64,000 nt of DNA. It comes from Chryseobacterium sp. FH1 (GTDB lineage: Bacteria; Bacteroidota; Bacteroidia; Flavobacteriales; Weeksellaceae). Shown here piece after piece: positions 17,827 through 27,162 of the stretch (its first letter is position 1; every line of letters starts with the position of its first letter). Location of the stretch: assembly GCF_000735135.1 (NCBI RefSeq), contig NZ_JPLZ01000005.1, positions 223,425-287,424 of the forward strand, given 5' to 3'. The position numbers were made by a program, and so were the translations under genes. The notes beneath the pieces were generated by a model. It saw only the letters and a program-made list of their open reading frames with translations. It did not search any database and was not told where the DNA came from.

Positions 17827-17916
17827 TTTTTCGACGAACAAAGATAAGGTATAAAAATTAAAAGAGTAAACAATTGAAAGATTGAAAAATTCTATAAAGT
17901 TTGTTTAAAATAATCG

Positions 17917-18030
17917 AACCACATAGACACATAGAAAAGTTGAATATTTACAGTGAAAAAGATAAAATAGAGCTAATTTTCTCACTATTTTACCTTAATT
18001 CTTTATAAAAAACTATGTTTCTATGTGGTT
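17917..18030. repeat. Widely spaced 18-bp inverted repeat in the sigma-dapF gap
   Basis: AACCACATAGACACATAG (17917-17934) is mirrored by the reverse complement at 18013-18030 with one mismatch and 78 bp between. The whole gap (17842-18240) holds no convincing gene. Confidence 0.75.
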
Positions 18031-18240
18031 AATAGAACTTTAGAAATGTAAATTAAAATTGTCTGATTCCGCATCATTTTAGATTTAATTTAAATAACAA
18101 ATATCAAGATTAGATTGTCGTTAAAAAGATTAATTTTACGGGCTTGATTTTTGCAAGTGAAAAATTATTAATTGACTAATATTCAGAAAATTAAACAAAA
18201 CCGAATTACAACTCGTGTTCTGTCTGAAAATGAAACAACT

Positions 18241-19095
18241 ATGAACAAACAAATCAAATTTTACAAATATCAGGGAACCGGAAATGATTTCGTAATGATC
18301 GACAACCGCGACCTCGAATTTCCAAAAAGCACAGAACTCATCGAAAAACTTTGCGACCGCCGTTTCGGAATTGGCGGAGACGGTCTGATTCTTCTTGAAA
18401 ATGATGATTCCCCAACCTTAAAGGGAGATAATCTCACCCCGACCCTAAAGGGAAATGATTTCACCCCGACCGTAAGGGGAGATCATAAAGCAGATTTCAA
18501 AATGGTTTATTACAATTCCGACGGAAACGAAAGTACAATGTGCGGAAACGGCGGAAGATGCATCGTGGCGTTTGCTCATTTCCTAGACATCTTCGAAGAC
18601 CAAACGACTTTTGACGCCATCGATGGACTTCATAAAGCGGAAATCAAAAACGGCATTGTGAAGCTTAAAATGATTGATGTCACTGATATTAATAATGACG
18701 GAGAAGATTTTGTGATGAACACCGGTTCGCCACATTATGTGAAATACGTGGAAATGTTAAATAATTATAATGTTTTCAAAAACGGTAACGAAATCCGCAA
18801 TTCACCGACATACAAAGCAGAAGGTATCAACGTGAACTTCGTGGAAGCCTTGTCTGATAAAGAGATTTTCGTGAGAACTTACGAGCGTGGCGTAGAGGAT
18901 GAAACCTACAGTTGCGGAACAGGCGTTACGGCCTCGGCTTTAACTTTTATGGATAAAAACAATCAAACTTCCGTTGCAGTAAAGGTTTTGGGTGGAAAAT
19001 TGAAAGTTTATGCCGAGAAAAATGGAGCGGGATTTAATGACATTTGGCTGAAAGGACCAGCAAGTCAGGTTTTTAGCGGAACAATTTCTATTTAA
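18241..19095 (+). CDS. dapF: Diaminopimelate epimerase with in-frame repeat insertion
   Basis: From ATG 18241 the protein is 284 aa. The start at the usual KFYKYQGTGNDFVMIDN is preferred to an ATT- or TTG-type extension upstream. It converts LL- to meso-diaminopimelate for peptidoglycan and lysine. Both catalytic cysteines are present: C101 in MCGNGGRC and C225 in SCGTGVTAS. Between GGDGLILLE and KADFKMVYY the protein carries about 27 extra residues (55-81) made of a repeated nine-residue unit ending TLKG or TVRG, encoded by 27-nt repeats. The insertion falls in a surface loop of known structures, so activity is probably kept. Confidence 0.95.
   Translation: MNKQIKFYKYQGTGNDFVMIDNRDLEFPKSTELIEKLCDRRFGIGGDGLILLENDDSPTLKGDNLTPTLKGNDFTPTVRGDHKADFKMVYYNSDGNESTMCGNGGRCIVAFAHFLDIFEDQTTFDAIDGLHKAEIKNGIVKLKMIDVTDINNDGEDFVMNTGSPHYVKYVEMLNNYNVFKNGNEIRNSPTYKAEGINVNFVEALSDKEIFVRTYERGVEDETYSCGTGVTASALTFMDKNNQTSVAVKVLGGKLKVYAEKNGAGFNDIWLKGPASQVFSGTISI
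18403..18480 (+). repeat. Three tandem 24-27-nt repeats inside dapF
   Basis: Units at 18403-18426, 18427-18453 and 18454-18480 share ACCCCGACC-T/C-TAAAGGGA with small changes. They keep frame and encode D-N-L-T-P-T-L-K-G-like peptides. The core resembles intergenic hairpin sequences elsewhere in this window (see 63701-63771). Confidence 0.85.
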
Positions 19096-19159
19096 TAAAA
19101 ATAATAGAATACGATTAAAAGATTTTTAAAATTCTGAATCTCTTTTACTTTTTTAAACT

Positions 19160-20185
19160 ATGAAAAAAATAATTCTAATAATTTTTGTTGTCGCCATCGT
19201 AATTCTGGGATTTTTCGGAATTAGATTTTACAATAAATATGCGGGTAACAATGTGGAAAAAGATGGATTTGTCTTGATTCCACACAATGCAAAACCTCAG
19301 CAGATCTTTGACTCGATTGCGCCTCTCATCAAAAATAAAGATTACTTCACCAGTGTTGCAGAAGATAAAAAACTTGCTGAAAATTATAAAGCTGGACGCT
19401 ACGAATTAAAATCCGGAATGAACAACCGCGAAATCGTAAATATGATTCTCGCAGGCAATCAAACGCCGAATTCCTTCCGAATCAAAGATTTTGATGACGT
19501 TTACCAAATGATTGGCAGAGTTTCTAAAAAGACAGAAATGGATTCTGCAAAATTCGCGAATGAGCTGGATAAAATCGCGATTAACAAAGGTTATAAAAAT
19601 GCTGAAGATCTAAAGAAATATTTCTTTAATAATACTTATGATTTCTTCTGGACTGTGACGCCGAAAGAGTTTTTCGAGAAATTCGATAACGAATACAAAG
19701 CGTTTTGGACTGCGGAAAAAATTGAGAAAGAAAAGCAATCCGGATTATCGAGAGAGCAAATCTATGCTTTGGCTTCCATCGTTTACAAAGAATCTGGCGG
19801 AAAACCCGATGAGCAGAAAACAATCGCCGGATTGTATTTGAATCGTTATAAAAAAGGAATGAAATTGCAAAGTGACCCAACGGTGATCTACGCGGTGAAC
19901 AAAGCTAATAATTTCACTCAAAAAATAAAGCGGGTATATTACAGACATCTGAAAGAACCTTCACCATACAATACTTATGCGAACGTCGGAATTCCGCCGG
20001 GACCAATTTGTATTGTGGACAAGAATTCTTTGAATGCGGTTTTGGATGCGGAAAACAACAATTACATTTTTATGTGTGCCGATCCTGAGAGATTTGGCTA
20101 TCATAAATTCACGCACAGCGATGTAGAGCACGCGAAAAATGCGAAAGCCTACCAAGATTGGCTGAACAAGAAAGATATAAAATAG
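19160..20185 (+). CDS. mltG: Endolytic murein transglycosylase MltG
   Basis: The 341-residue protein has an N-terminal membrane anchor (about 4-22) and a periplasmic YceG domain. The catalytic Glu211 lies in ASIVYKESGG, followed by GLYLNRYKKGMKLQSDPT and YNTYANVGIPPGPI, all strong signatures. It cleaves nascent glycan strands and so sets their length. It lies 64 bp after dapF; both act in peptidoglycan metabolism and may be co-transcribed. Confidence 0.95.
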   Translation: MKKIILIIFVVAIVILGFFGIRFYNKYAGNNVEKDGFVLIPHNAKPQQIFDSIAPLIKNKDYFTSVAEDKKLAENYKAGRYELKSGMNNREIVNMILAGNQTPNSFRIKDFDDVYQMIGRVSKKTEMDSAKFANELDKIAINKGYKNAEDLKKYFFNNTYDFFWTVTPKEFFEKFDNEYKAFWTAEKIEKEKQSGLSREQIYALASIVYKESGGKPDEQKTIAGLYLNRYKKGMKLQSDPTVIYAVNKANNFTQKIKRVYYRHLKEPSPYNTYANVGIPPGPICIVDKNSLNAVLDAENNNYIFMCADPERFGYHKFTHSDVEHAKNAKAYQDWLNKKDIK

Positions 20186-20302
20186 GTTGCTGATGGCTAT
20201 TAGCTTTTTGCAATTGGCTTTAAAAGTTTAAATAATTAAAGTCTGTTTGAAATTGATTCAATAAAAATTGGTAAGCAGAAATAATTATCAAATAGAATTG
20301 TT

Positions 20303-20380
20303 TCTCTCACAGATCAGGCAAATTTTACAGATTTATTTTAAAAGTAAAATCAGCTGAATCTGCCAAATCAGCGAGATTTT
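20303..20380. repeat. Dispersed CAGATTTTAC-type repeat, copy 1
   Basis: The motif ATTTTACAGATT recurs with AATCAGCGAGATTTT, giving partial dyad symmetry. A related, better palindrome is at 56372-56443 and a fragment near 39730-39757. Confidence 0.55.
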
Positions 20381-20440
20381 AAAAATTCAAACAAGCTGGA
20401 ATATAATAATAAATAGAGCAATGGCTCAAAAATAAAAGGA

Positions 20441-22966
20441 ATGAAACGAACGGAAATTGTAAGTGTATTTCAAAAGAGAGCGTTTGGGCTTGCCCTGACC
20501 ATAGGCGCAGCGAGCTTTGTGATGGCTCAGCAAAAAGTGAACATCTCTGGAAACGTTAAAGATGCAAATGGCGGAATCGGCTATTCATCTGTCACTTTTA
20601 AGAATACTCAAAATGCGCAATTTAGCGATGCGGTTTTGGCAGATGTAGATGGGAATTACAAATTGGACTTGGTTCCTGGAAACTACGATGTCACCATCGA
20701 GGCTGTAGATTATAAAAAATTCACCAAAACAGTAGCGATAACGAAAGCTGGAGCTATTGCCCCATTCGTAATTACTTCTGACGGAAAAGCAAATCTAAAT
20801 AATACTACTGATATCCAAGGGGTAGTAATCACCGCTGCAAGCACAAAACCTTACAAAGTAGAACTTGATAAAAGAACTTATGATCCTTCGCAAGATATCG
20901 TAAGCAAGGGTGGAAGTTTGCAAGATGTTCTTTCCAACGTCCCATCTGTTGAGGTAGATACCGATGGAACAGTTTCTATGCGTGGAAGTTCTAACGTTAG
21001 ATTTTTGATCAATGGAAAACCATCTGCTTTGTTAGGAATTGATGATGGTGCAAACGCTTTGCAAAGTATCCCTGCTGATCAGATTGAAAGAATTGAAGTC
21101 ATAACCAATCCTTCTTCAAAATTTGAAGCAAGTGGAACGGCTGGTATTCTAAATATTATCTTGAAGAAAAACAAAAAAGCAGGTTTCAATGGAAGTGTGA
21201 CAGGGACATTAGGATATCTTCCTCAAACCAATTTAAACACAAACCTTAGCTGGAGAAAAGGAGATCTGACAGTTTTCGTGAATGGTGGAGGCGGATATCG
21301 TGAATCTAAAAACACGAACCGAAATAATGTAAATTACGAAAACAACGGCATCAATCTGTTATCCAACAGAAACTCTGAATCTATAACTGAAAGCCAGAAC
21401 GAAAACTACAATGCTAGCACAGGATTAATTTATGACATCACAGAGAAAACATCCGTAAATGCTTCCGGAACTGTTAGAACTTTTGCGCATGACAGTAAAG
21501 GTTACACTAACACTTTTGAGAGCCTCTTTTCCGGCGGATCCGATTTCACGCAACGTTTGAATACCGGAAGAAGTACCAATTTAGCTTTCCAAGGTGATCT
21601 TGGATTGGATCATAAATTTGATGACAATGGGCAAAATATTTCATTTTCATTAAGCTTGCAAAGAAATGGCTCCAACAATTTTACAGGAATTGATGAAACT
21701 AAAAACGGGGCATTCAATTTATCAAATATCGTCAATCAAAAAACAGTCAACAAAAACATAATTGGTAAAATAGATTATGAATTGCCAATTGGCGAATATT
21801 CTTTTTTGAGTGCAGGATATAGATTGGATGTCAATGAAAATGACTACAATAATATGGTGCAGGAAAGCACTAGTGGAAATTCTGATCTACGTTATTTAGG
21901 TCTATATTCTTACACCGCTAACTATAAAGAAATGTTCAATGCATTTTATCTTCAGTTTAAAAGTAAAATCGGAAAACTTGGTTACCAAGTTGGTTTGAGA
22001 GATGAACAGTCAAACATAACTATTGATTATCATAATTTACAAGGAACTGACCCGGTAGATAACAGAAAAAAGAACTATAACAATCTTTTCCCAAGTATTT
22101 TCTTGAGTTATGAGCTGTCAAAGGACAATCAATTTTTGGTGAACTATTCCAGAAGGATAGACAGACCGAGATCTTTCTTTATGATTCCTAACCCAAATTA
22201 TAATAACAACCTCAATATTTTTGATGGTAATATCGACTTGAATCCGTCGTACGTTGATTCTTATGAATTCGGTTACAGTATATCTAAAAATAAATTCACC
22301 ATCAACCCAACAATTTATTTCAGACACGAGACCGACAATGTGAACTTGATTGCTTACAGCAGAATTGAAAACATCAATGGTCAACCACAAAACGTAATTC
22401 ATTCCAAACCTGTCAATGTGGGAACAAATGACAGATATGGTATGGAAGTTAACTTCAACTGGGACGCGACAAAATGGCTTAAGTTCTTAGGAAATGTAGA
22501 TGTCTTCGGTTACAATACATCCGGTGAATTTTTTGATCCAAACTTAATGACAAAACCTTTATCATTTGACGGAGAGGGTGTTTCTGTGAGATCAAGACTA
22601 ACTTCAACTTTCAAACTTGATAAAACGCTAAGCTTCCAAGTTCAAGGTTTTTACAGAGGACCTCAAAATACGGCAAGCCAAGAGAGAAAGCCAATGTATG
22701 CAATTAATTTTGGTGCATCTAAAACGATCCTTAGTGGCAATGGAACCATTTCTCTTAATATTCAAGATGTCTTCAATACCAGAGCGATGCGTAATATGAA
22801 TTTTAGTGATGGATTCACATCTGAGAATTATATGCAATGGCAACCAAGACAATTTGCAGTTTCATTTACCTACAAATTTAAGCAAGGAGAAAAAGTTGAA
22901 CAGCCAAAACGTAAAAAAGATATTAACGCCAACGATACTGGTGGTGACGAACAAGGTCCAATGTAA
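20441..22966 (+). CDS. TonB-dependent receptor-like outer-membrane beta-barrel protein
   Basis: The 841-residue protein has a signal peptide (about 1-29, ending VMAQ), a carboxypeptidase-regulatory-like beta-sandwich (about 32-115), a plug-type domain (about 145-240, with VSMRGSSNVRFLINGKP and GTAGILNIILKKN) and a long barrel. This is the layout of the outer-membrane beta-barrel 3 (TonB/SusC-related) family. No SusD partner is adjacent, so its ligand is unknown. The polypeptide extends about 30 charged residues past the last barrel strand (SFTYKFK), which is unusual for a protein whose C-terminal aromatic normally guides insertion. Confidence 0.88.
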   Translation: MKRTEIVSVFQKRAFGLALTIGAASFVMAQQKVNISGNVKDANGGIGYSSVTFKNTQNAQFSDAVLADVDGNYKLDLVPGNYDVTIEAVDYKKFTKTVAITKAGAIAPFVITSDGKANLNNTTDIQGVVITAASTKPYKVELDKRTYDPSQDIVSKGGSLQDVLSNVPSVEVDTDGTVSMRGSSNVRFLINGKPSALLGIDDGANALQSIPADQIERIEVITNPSSKFEASGTAGILNIILKKNKKAGFNGSVTGTLGYLPQTNLNTNLSWRKGDLTVFVNGGGGYRESKNTNRNNVNYENNGINLLSNRNSESITESQNENYNASTGLIYDITEKTSVNASGTVRTFAHDSKGYTNTFESLFSGGSDFTQRLNTGRSTNLAFQGDLGLDHKFDDNGQNISFSLSLQRNGSNNFTGIDETKNGAFNLSNIVNQKTVNKNIIGKIDYELPIGEYSFLSAGYRLDVNENDYNNMVQESTSGNSDLRYLGLYSYTANYKEMFNAFYLQFKSKIGKLGYQVGLRDEQSNITIDYHNLQGTDPVDNRKKNYNNLFPSIFLSYELSKDNQFLVNYSRRIDRPRSFFMIPNPNYNNNLNIFDGNIDLNPSYVDSYEFGYSISKNKFTINPTIYFRHETDNVNLIAYSRIENINGQPQNVIHSKPVNVGTNDRYGMEVNFNWDATKWLKFLGNVDVFGYNTSGEFFDPNLMTKPLSFDGEGVSVRSRLTSTFKLDKTLSFQVQGFYRGPQNTASQERKPMYAINFGASKTILSGNGTISLNIQDVFNTRAMRNMNFSDGFTSENYMQWQPRQFAVSFTYKFKQGEKVEQPKRKKDINANDTGGDEQGPM

Positions 22967-22988
22967 TTTCAAACAGACCATACTTAAA

Positions 22989-23020
22989 AATCCTGCAAAT
23001 TGTTTTGCAGGATTTTTTTT
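22989..23020 (+). terminator. Intrinsic terminator of the outer-membrane protein gene
   Basis: AATCCTGCAAA (22989-22999) pairs with TTTGCAGGATT (23004-23014), followed by a T-run to 23020. Confidence 0.85.
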
Positions 23021-23106
23021 ATTAAAGTTACATCGCAAAAAAAATCTGTGTTGATTTCTCAAATTACTTCGACTAGAATTTATATCTATTTTAATAATCT
23101 TAAAAA

Positions 23107-23141
23107 TAAAAAATCCGTCTAGCTATGAATACCAGACGGAT
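23107..23141 (-). terminator. Intrinsic terminator of the first export operon
   Basis: ATCCGTCT (23113-23120) and AGACGGAT (23134-23141) form a stem; on the minus strand TTTTTTATTTTT follows. It lies just past the adaptor gene stop. Confidence 0.75.
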
Positions 23142-23167
23142 CTTTTTAACAATTATAATTTAAAGGT

Positions 23168-24364
23168 CTATTTCTTTTGTTCCTTCAGCTCTTCTTTGTC
23201 TTTATCTGATGGATTCCAAACTTTCACTTCCGCGTTCTTATCGATTCCGGAAAGGATCTGAACATTGATCCCATCACTTGATCCCAACTTAACATAAACT
23301 TTTTTGAAGTTTCCTTTCGGCTGTTTCACTTCTACAAAGGATTTGTTGTTGCCCTTTTCATATTGGATCAGCGACTCGTCCAAAAGTAATGCATTTTTCT
23401 TAGAACTCAATAAGATTTCTCCATTTGCACTAAATCCTGCGCGGATATAATCTCCAGATTTGTTGTAAACATCGCCTTCTACAGCAAATTTTATCGTTCC
23501 ACTTTCTTCTTTTCCTTTTGGTGCGATGAGCGTCAATTTTCCAGGGAAAGATTTATTTTGCAATGCACCGATAACCACTTTCATTTCCATCCCTTGCTGT
23601 AATCTTCCAGCTTGTGCTTCGTCTATATCACCTTTGAAAATCAAGGCATTAAGATCTGCAATAGAACAAATCGTAGTTCCAGGGTTGAAGGCATTGGCCT
23701 CGATCACCTGACTTCCTACTTTCACAGGAATTTCCAAAACTACACCCGCCGCTTTCGCACGGATCTGCGTGGTTGCCATGCTTTGAAGTTCCGGTGTCGC
23801 TCCAGTTCTCACGATTTGCAATTGTTTTTGAGCCGCGTTCAACTGTTGAACTGCCAATTTCTGTTGCTGGATATTGGTCTCCAACTGTTGCTGAGCCGTG
23901 ATGTATTCTTGTTTGGAGATCACACCTTGCTTGTACAGTTTTGCCTGCATCTCAAATTGTTTCTTTTGATTTTCAACGTTGATCTTGGCATTCGTTAGTT
24001 GAATTTGAGAATTATTGATCTGCATAGTCGCATTGTTCACATCTGTGACGTTCGGAACGATTCTGATGGTTGCGATAAGCTGTCCAGCAGTCACTTTATC
24101 ACCTTCGTCAACGTTGATGGTTTGGATGATTCCGGAGATATTTGGTTTGATCTCGATTTCCTCGCGAGGTTCGATCTTGCCGGTTGCCATCACTTTGTCA
24201 TCCAGATTCTGAATGGTCGGTTTTCTCGTAAGAAACACCTCATTCTCTGGAGAATTGGATTTTATGAGATAACCAACTCCGCCTACCACCGCGACCACGA
24301 ATAGCAATCCGAAAAATATGGACAATGCTTTTTTGAATGTAAATTTCTTTTTTTCTTTTTCCAT
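23168..24364 (-). CDS. MacA-like periplasmic adaptor (membrane fusion protein)
   Basis: The 398-residue protein has an N-terminal membrane anchor (about 12-28) and a biotinyl-lipoyl half (KIEPREEIEIKPNISGII). A coiled-coil hairpin rich in Gln (about 110-185) follows, then the second lipoyl half (VVLEIPVKVGSQV) and a beta-barrel. It would bridge the inner-membrane ABC permeases to a TolC-type channel. It is the last gene of a five-gene operon that starts with the ABC ATPase at 29200. The nearest TolC gene is at 30822 on the opposite strand. Confidence 0.88.
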   Translation of the reverse strand: MEKEKKKFTFKKALSIFFGLLFVVAVVGGVGYLIKSNSPENEVFLTRKPTIQNLDDKVMATGKIEPREEIEIKPNISGIIQTINVDEGDKVTAGQLIATIRIVPNVTDVNNATMQINNSQIQLTNAKINVENQKKQFEMQAKLYKQGVISKQEYITAQQQLETNIQQQKLAVQQLNAAQKQLQIVRTGATPELQSMATTQIRAKAAGVVLEIPVKVGSQVIEANAFNPGTTICSIADLNALIFKGDIDEAQAGRLQQGMEMKVVIGALQNKSFPGKLTLIAPKGKEESGTIKFAVEGDVYNKSGDYIRAGFSANGEILLSSKKNALLLDESLIQYEKGNNKSFVEVKQPKGNFKKVYVKLGSSDGINVQILSGIDKNAEVKVWNPSDKDKEELKEQKK

Positions 24365-24382
24365 TATGTAGAAGTATAGTTT

Positions 24383-25810
24383 TTAATATTGAATTAATTT
24401 ATTGATGTCCAGCTTCTTATGCTTTTCCAATTTTTCAAATGCCGGCCCTAAATCTTCTTTTTTATTGATGAAAAGAATGATGATCATTCTACCTTTACAA
24501 TCTATAAAACTGATGTTTTGCATTGACTTTTCATAATTGATCTTTCGGATTTCAGGAAATGCTTTTTTCAGTTCATTCAGATTTTCTTTTTGATCATTGT
24601 CCAAAAGAATGATAAAAGACGAATCATCATCCAACAGCTTTGGACTTTGCGACACGTTTTTCATTGGACTAGAAATCCCAACACTATTGGCCTCAAAATA
24701 CTCAAAAAAGTTATCAAAAATAAAATTGCCGTCGAGTTGGTCTGTATAGATATTCACCGTATTGAAATTGGGCGCATATTCATAAATGCAATCTGGAAAA
24801 GTCTCAGCAAATTTGTCAATCACCTGATCTATAAAACGCTTATCAATCGATTTATTTTCATTTAGATATTGCTCTGTCAAAGGATAGATGGCTTTTGCAA
24901 AAAGATCGATGGTTGGATTGTTGTACCATATTTCTTTATCCAAAACACCCTTGTTCACGACTTTATAAGCATAGCCATTTCCCAGGGCAGTCGCCATAGC
25001 TTCATTGAAATACGAATAAGCGAGCTTGGCATATTTCGATTTGCTTTCTTTAAAATATTTCTCCAATTCAGTTTGAACTTCGATACTTTGCTCATGATAT
25101 AAGATATGACACATCTCGTGCAAAGTAACGCCCAAACTTCCTTTTACATCGGTAGATTCTACCATGCTTCCTACACACAATGCATTTCCGTGTGGGACGG
25201 CAGTTGTTGTCCCAATTTTTCCAGGAATTGGATACAGGGCCACATAAAACGGGATTTCTGTATCCCAAGAAGATTTATAAAAACGATTGAATCTGATGAA
25301 TAAGTCAGAGCTCAAATCATTATATTTTTCAAGTTCTTTTACTTGCTTTTTAATCTTAGGCTCGCTATCATTCCATACATACTGTTTGAAATATGGCAAA
25401 GCACTTTTCAATGTTCTGTAAATTTTTAGCTGTTCGCTAACTGGCAAAATTCCAGTGATTCTTTCATTAAAATCATCGACATCTTTAGATTTTACCGCAT
25501 TTGGAATCAATAAATCCAAATAACTTCTTCGGTTTTTTCTGGTCTGAGGATAATCTTGTCTTACGATTCCAACATTATAATCAATAGACTTAAAATCTTT
25601 GATCAGCTTTTTAAAATCCTCATTAGAACCAAGTTTTGAATCGATGTATTTTTGATAAGTCGAAGATGTGCCTTGCTTTTTTGAGGCAGTTTGCATAAAA
25701 TTAAACAAACTGTAAACCTCACTTTCCTGGATGATGAAAAAGTTTTTCTCTTGTCCAGAAATTGTTTCGGCAAAACATAAAACAATAAAAAATAGAATTA
25801 TTTTTTTCAT
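24383..25810 (-). CDS. Secreted protein with HExxH metallopeptidase motif, function unknown
   Basis: The 475-residue protein begins with a signal peptide (1-19, ending ETISGQ). It contains HEMCH at 231-235 (context GVTLHEMCHILYHEQ) and NEAMATALGNGY with Glu270 at 35 residues downstream, a good fit for a gluzincin zinc site. I do not recognise a named family. It is encoded between an ABC permease (1 bp away) and the adaptor (18 bp away) of an export operon, so it is made together with them. It might process the exported substrate or clear misfolded material. The C-terminal third (about 370-475) has no recognised motif. Confidence 0.6.
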   Translation of the reverse strand: MKKIILFFIVLCFAETISGQEKNFFIIQESEVYSLFNFMQTASKKQGTSSTYQKYIDSKLGSNEDFKKLIKDFKSIDYNVGIVRQDYPQTRKNRRSYLDLLIPNAVKSKDVDDFNERITGILPVSEQLKIYRTLKSALPYFKQYVWNDSEPKIKKQVKELEKYNDLSSDLFIRFNRFYKSSWDTEIPFYVALYPIPGKIGTTTAVPHGNALCVGSMVESTDVKGSLGVTLHEMCHILYHEQSIEVQTELEKYFKESKSKYAKLAYSYFNEAMATALGNGYAYKVVNKGVLDKEIWYNNPTIDLFAKAIYPLTEQYLNENKSIDKRFIDQVIDKFAETFPDCIYEYAPNFNTVNIYTDQLDGNFIFDNFFEYFEANSVGISSPMKNVSQSPKLLDDDSSFIILLDNDQKENLNELKKAFPEIRKINYEKSMQNISFIDCKGRMIIILFINKKEDLGPAFEKLEKHKKLDINKLIQY

Positions 25811-25811
25811 G

Positions 25812-27080
25812 TTACTCGGTTCTTAAAGCTTCAATTGGTCTAATTTTCACCGCTCTTTGTGCGGGGATCAATCCGATGATCAATCCAAGGAAAATCATAA
25901 TTCCCATGGCGGAGAAAACGTTTCCGTAATCGACTGTTGGATTATAAAACGGAAAAGCATCATTGTTCATCGTCGCAATATTTAGAATAATGAGCAAAAA
26001 TATTCCTGACAAAAATCCTAAAAGTCCCGACGACAGCGTGATCACAACACTTTCCAACAGAATCTGATTTCGAACCTCAGCTGGTTTTGCGCCCAAAGCT
26101 CTTCGGATTCCGATTTCTTTGGTTCGCTCTGTCACTGTAATTAATAGAATATTTGAAATCGCGATGACACCGGCCAAAATAGTCAAGGTTCCGACAATGA
26201 TGGTCAGCAATTGCATTCCGGTCAGAAATCCTGTTAGTTTTTTAAACTCTTTAGCGAGATTGAAACTTCCAAACGCATTCGTATCTTCTGGTGAAACGTG
26301 GTTGATTTTCTTAAGCTCATCCTTCACTTTAGCTTCTACGACCGCGGCTTCGGCATTTGGCTTTCCAACGATCGCGAAAAATCCGACTTTGTCGCCTTCA
26401 TTATACATTCCGGAATAAGTTGAAAATGGAATATAAGCCGATTGGTCATTCTCCATCCCGCCACCTCTTGGCACTCGGAAAACGCCAATGACATTGAAAA
26501 ATATCCCTTTCAAATTGACTGATTTTCCAATTGGATTCTCGTTTTTCTTGGCATCGAAAAGATTTTTGTAGATCTCCTCTCCTATCACGATCACATTTTT
26601 TTTAGATTGAATATCAGCATCATTGATATATCTTCCGAACAACAATTTTTTCTTAGAAATCTGATTACCAACTGGGAAATCCCCCGTAATCATATATGTA
26701 TTTTTCTTCCCGTTTCTAGAGATCTGATCGCCCGGCGTTCCAAAATTCCCTCTCACACTTTGGGGCGAAATATAATCGACTTCGGGTACTTTCTTGGTGA
26801 TATATTCAATATCTTTCAAGTGAAGATCCATCTTTCTGCCTTTTGGAAAACCTTCGTACGGAATGTTGGTACTTTGTGGCCAAAGGAAAACCGAGTTGGT
26901 CGCAAAACCTGAGAACAATCTATTGAACCCATTTTCCATTCCATTCGCCGCGCCAAGCAAGCTTACGTACAGGAACATTCCCCAACCAACGCCAATCATC
27001 GTGAGAAACGTTCGGAGCTTATTATTCCGAAGGGAATAATAGATTTCTTGCCAGGTATCTCTTTTGAAAAGTATGTTCAT
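25812..27080 (-). CDS. MacB-type ABC transporter permease 2
   Basis: At 422 aa it has the MacB plan: one N-terminal membrane helix (about 22-44), a large periplasmic domain (about 50-270) and three C-terminal FtsX helices. TERTKEIGIRRALGAKP is the signature cytoplasmic loop. It lacks its own ATPase domain; the ATPase is the separate gene at 28496-29200. It probably forms a heterodimer with the neighbouring permease at 27163-28392, which is a paralogue. Confidence 0.92.
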   Translation of the reverse strand: MNILFKRDTWQEIYYSLRNNKLRTFLTMIGVGWGMFLYVSLLGAANGMENGFNRLFSGFATNSVFLWPQSTNIPYEGFPKGRKMDLHLKDIEYITKKVPEVDYISPQSVRGNFGTPGDQISRNGKKNTYMITGDFPVGNQISKKKLLFGRYINDADIQSKKNVIVIGEEIYKNLFDAKKNENPIGKSVNLKGIFFNVIGVFRVPRGGGMENDQSAYIPFSTYSGMYNEGDKVGFFAIVGKPNAEAAVVEAKVKDELKKINHVSPEDTNAFGSFNLAKEFKKLTGFLTGMQLLTIIVGTLTILAGVIAISNILLITVTERTKEIGIRRALGAKPAEVRNQILLESVVITLSSGLLGFLSGIFLLIILNIATMNNDAFPFYNPTVDYGNVFSAMGIMIFLGLIIGLIPAQRAVKIRPIEALRTE

Positions 27081-27162
27081 TTTTGGTTGATGGTTGTTGG
27101 TTGATAGTTGATGGTTTTGCTGAGTCTTGATCTTGTCTATTTGTTCTTGATTCGTTTCTCTT

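Noticed and set aside
18403..18480. CRISPR-like repeats in dapF
   Set aside because: The units are directly tandem with no spacers, stay in frame and vary as coding repeats.
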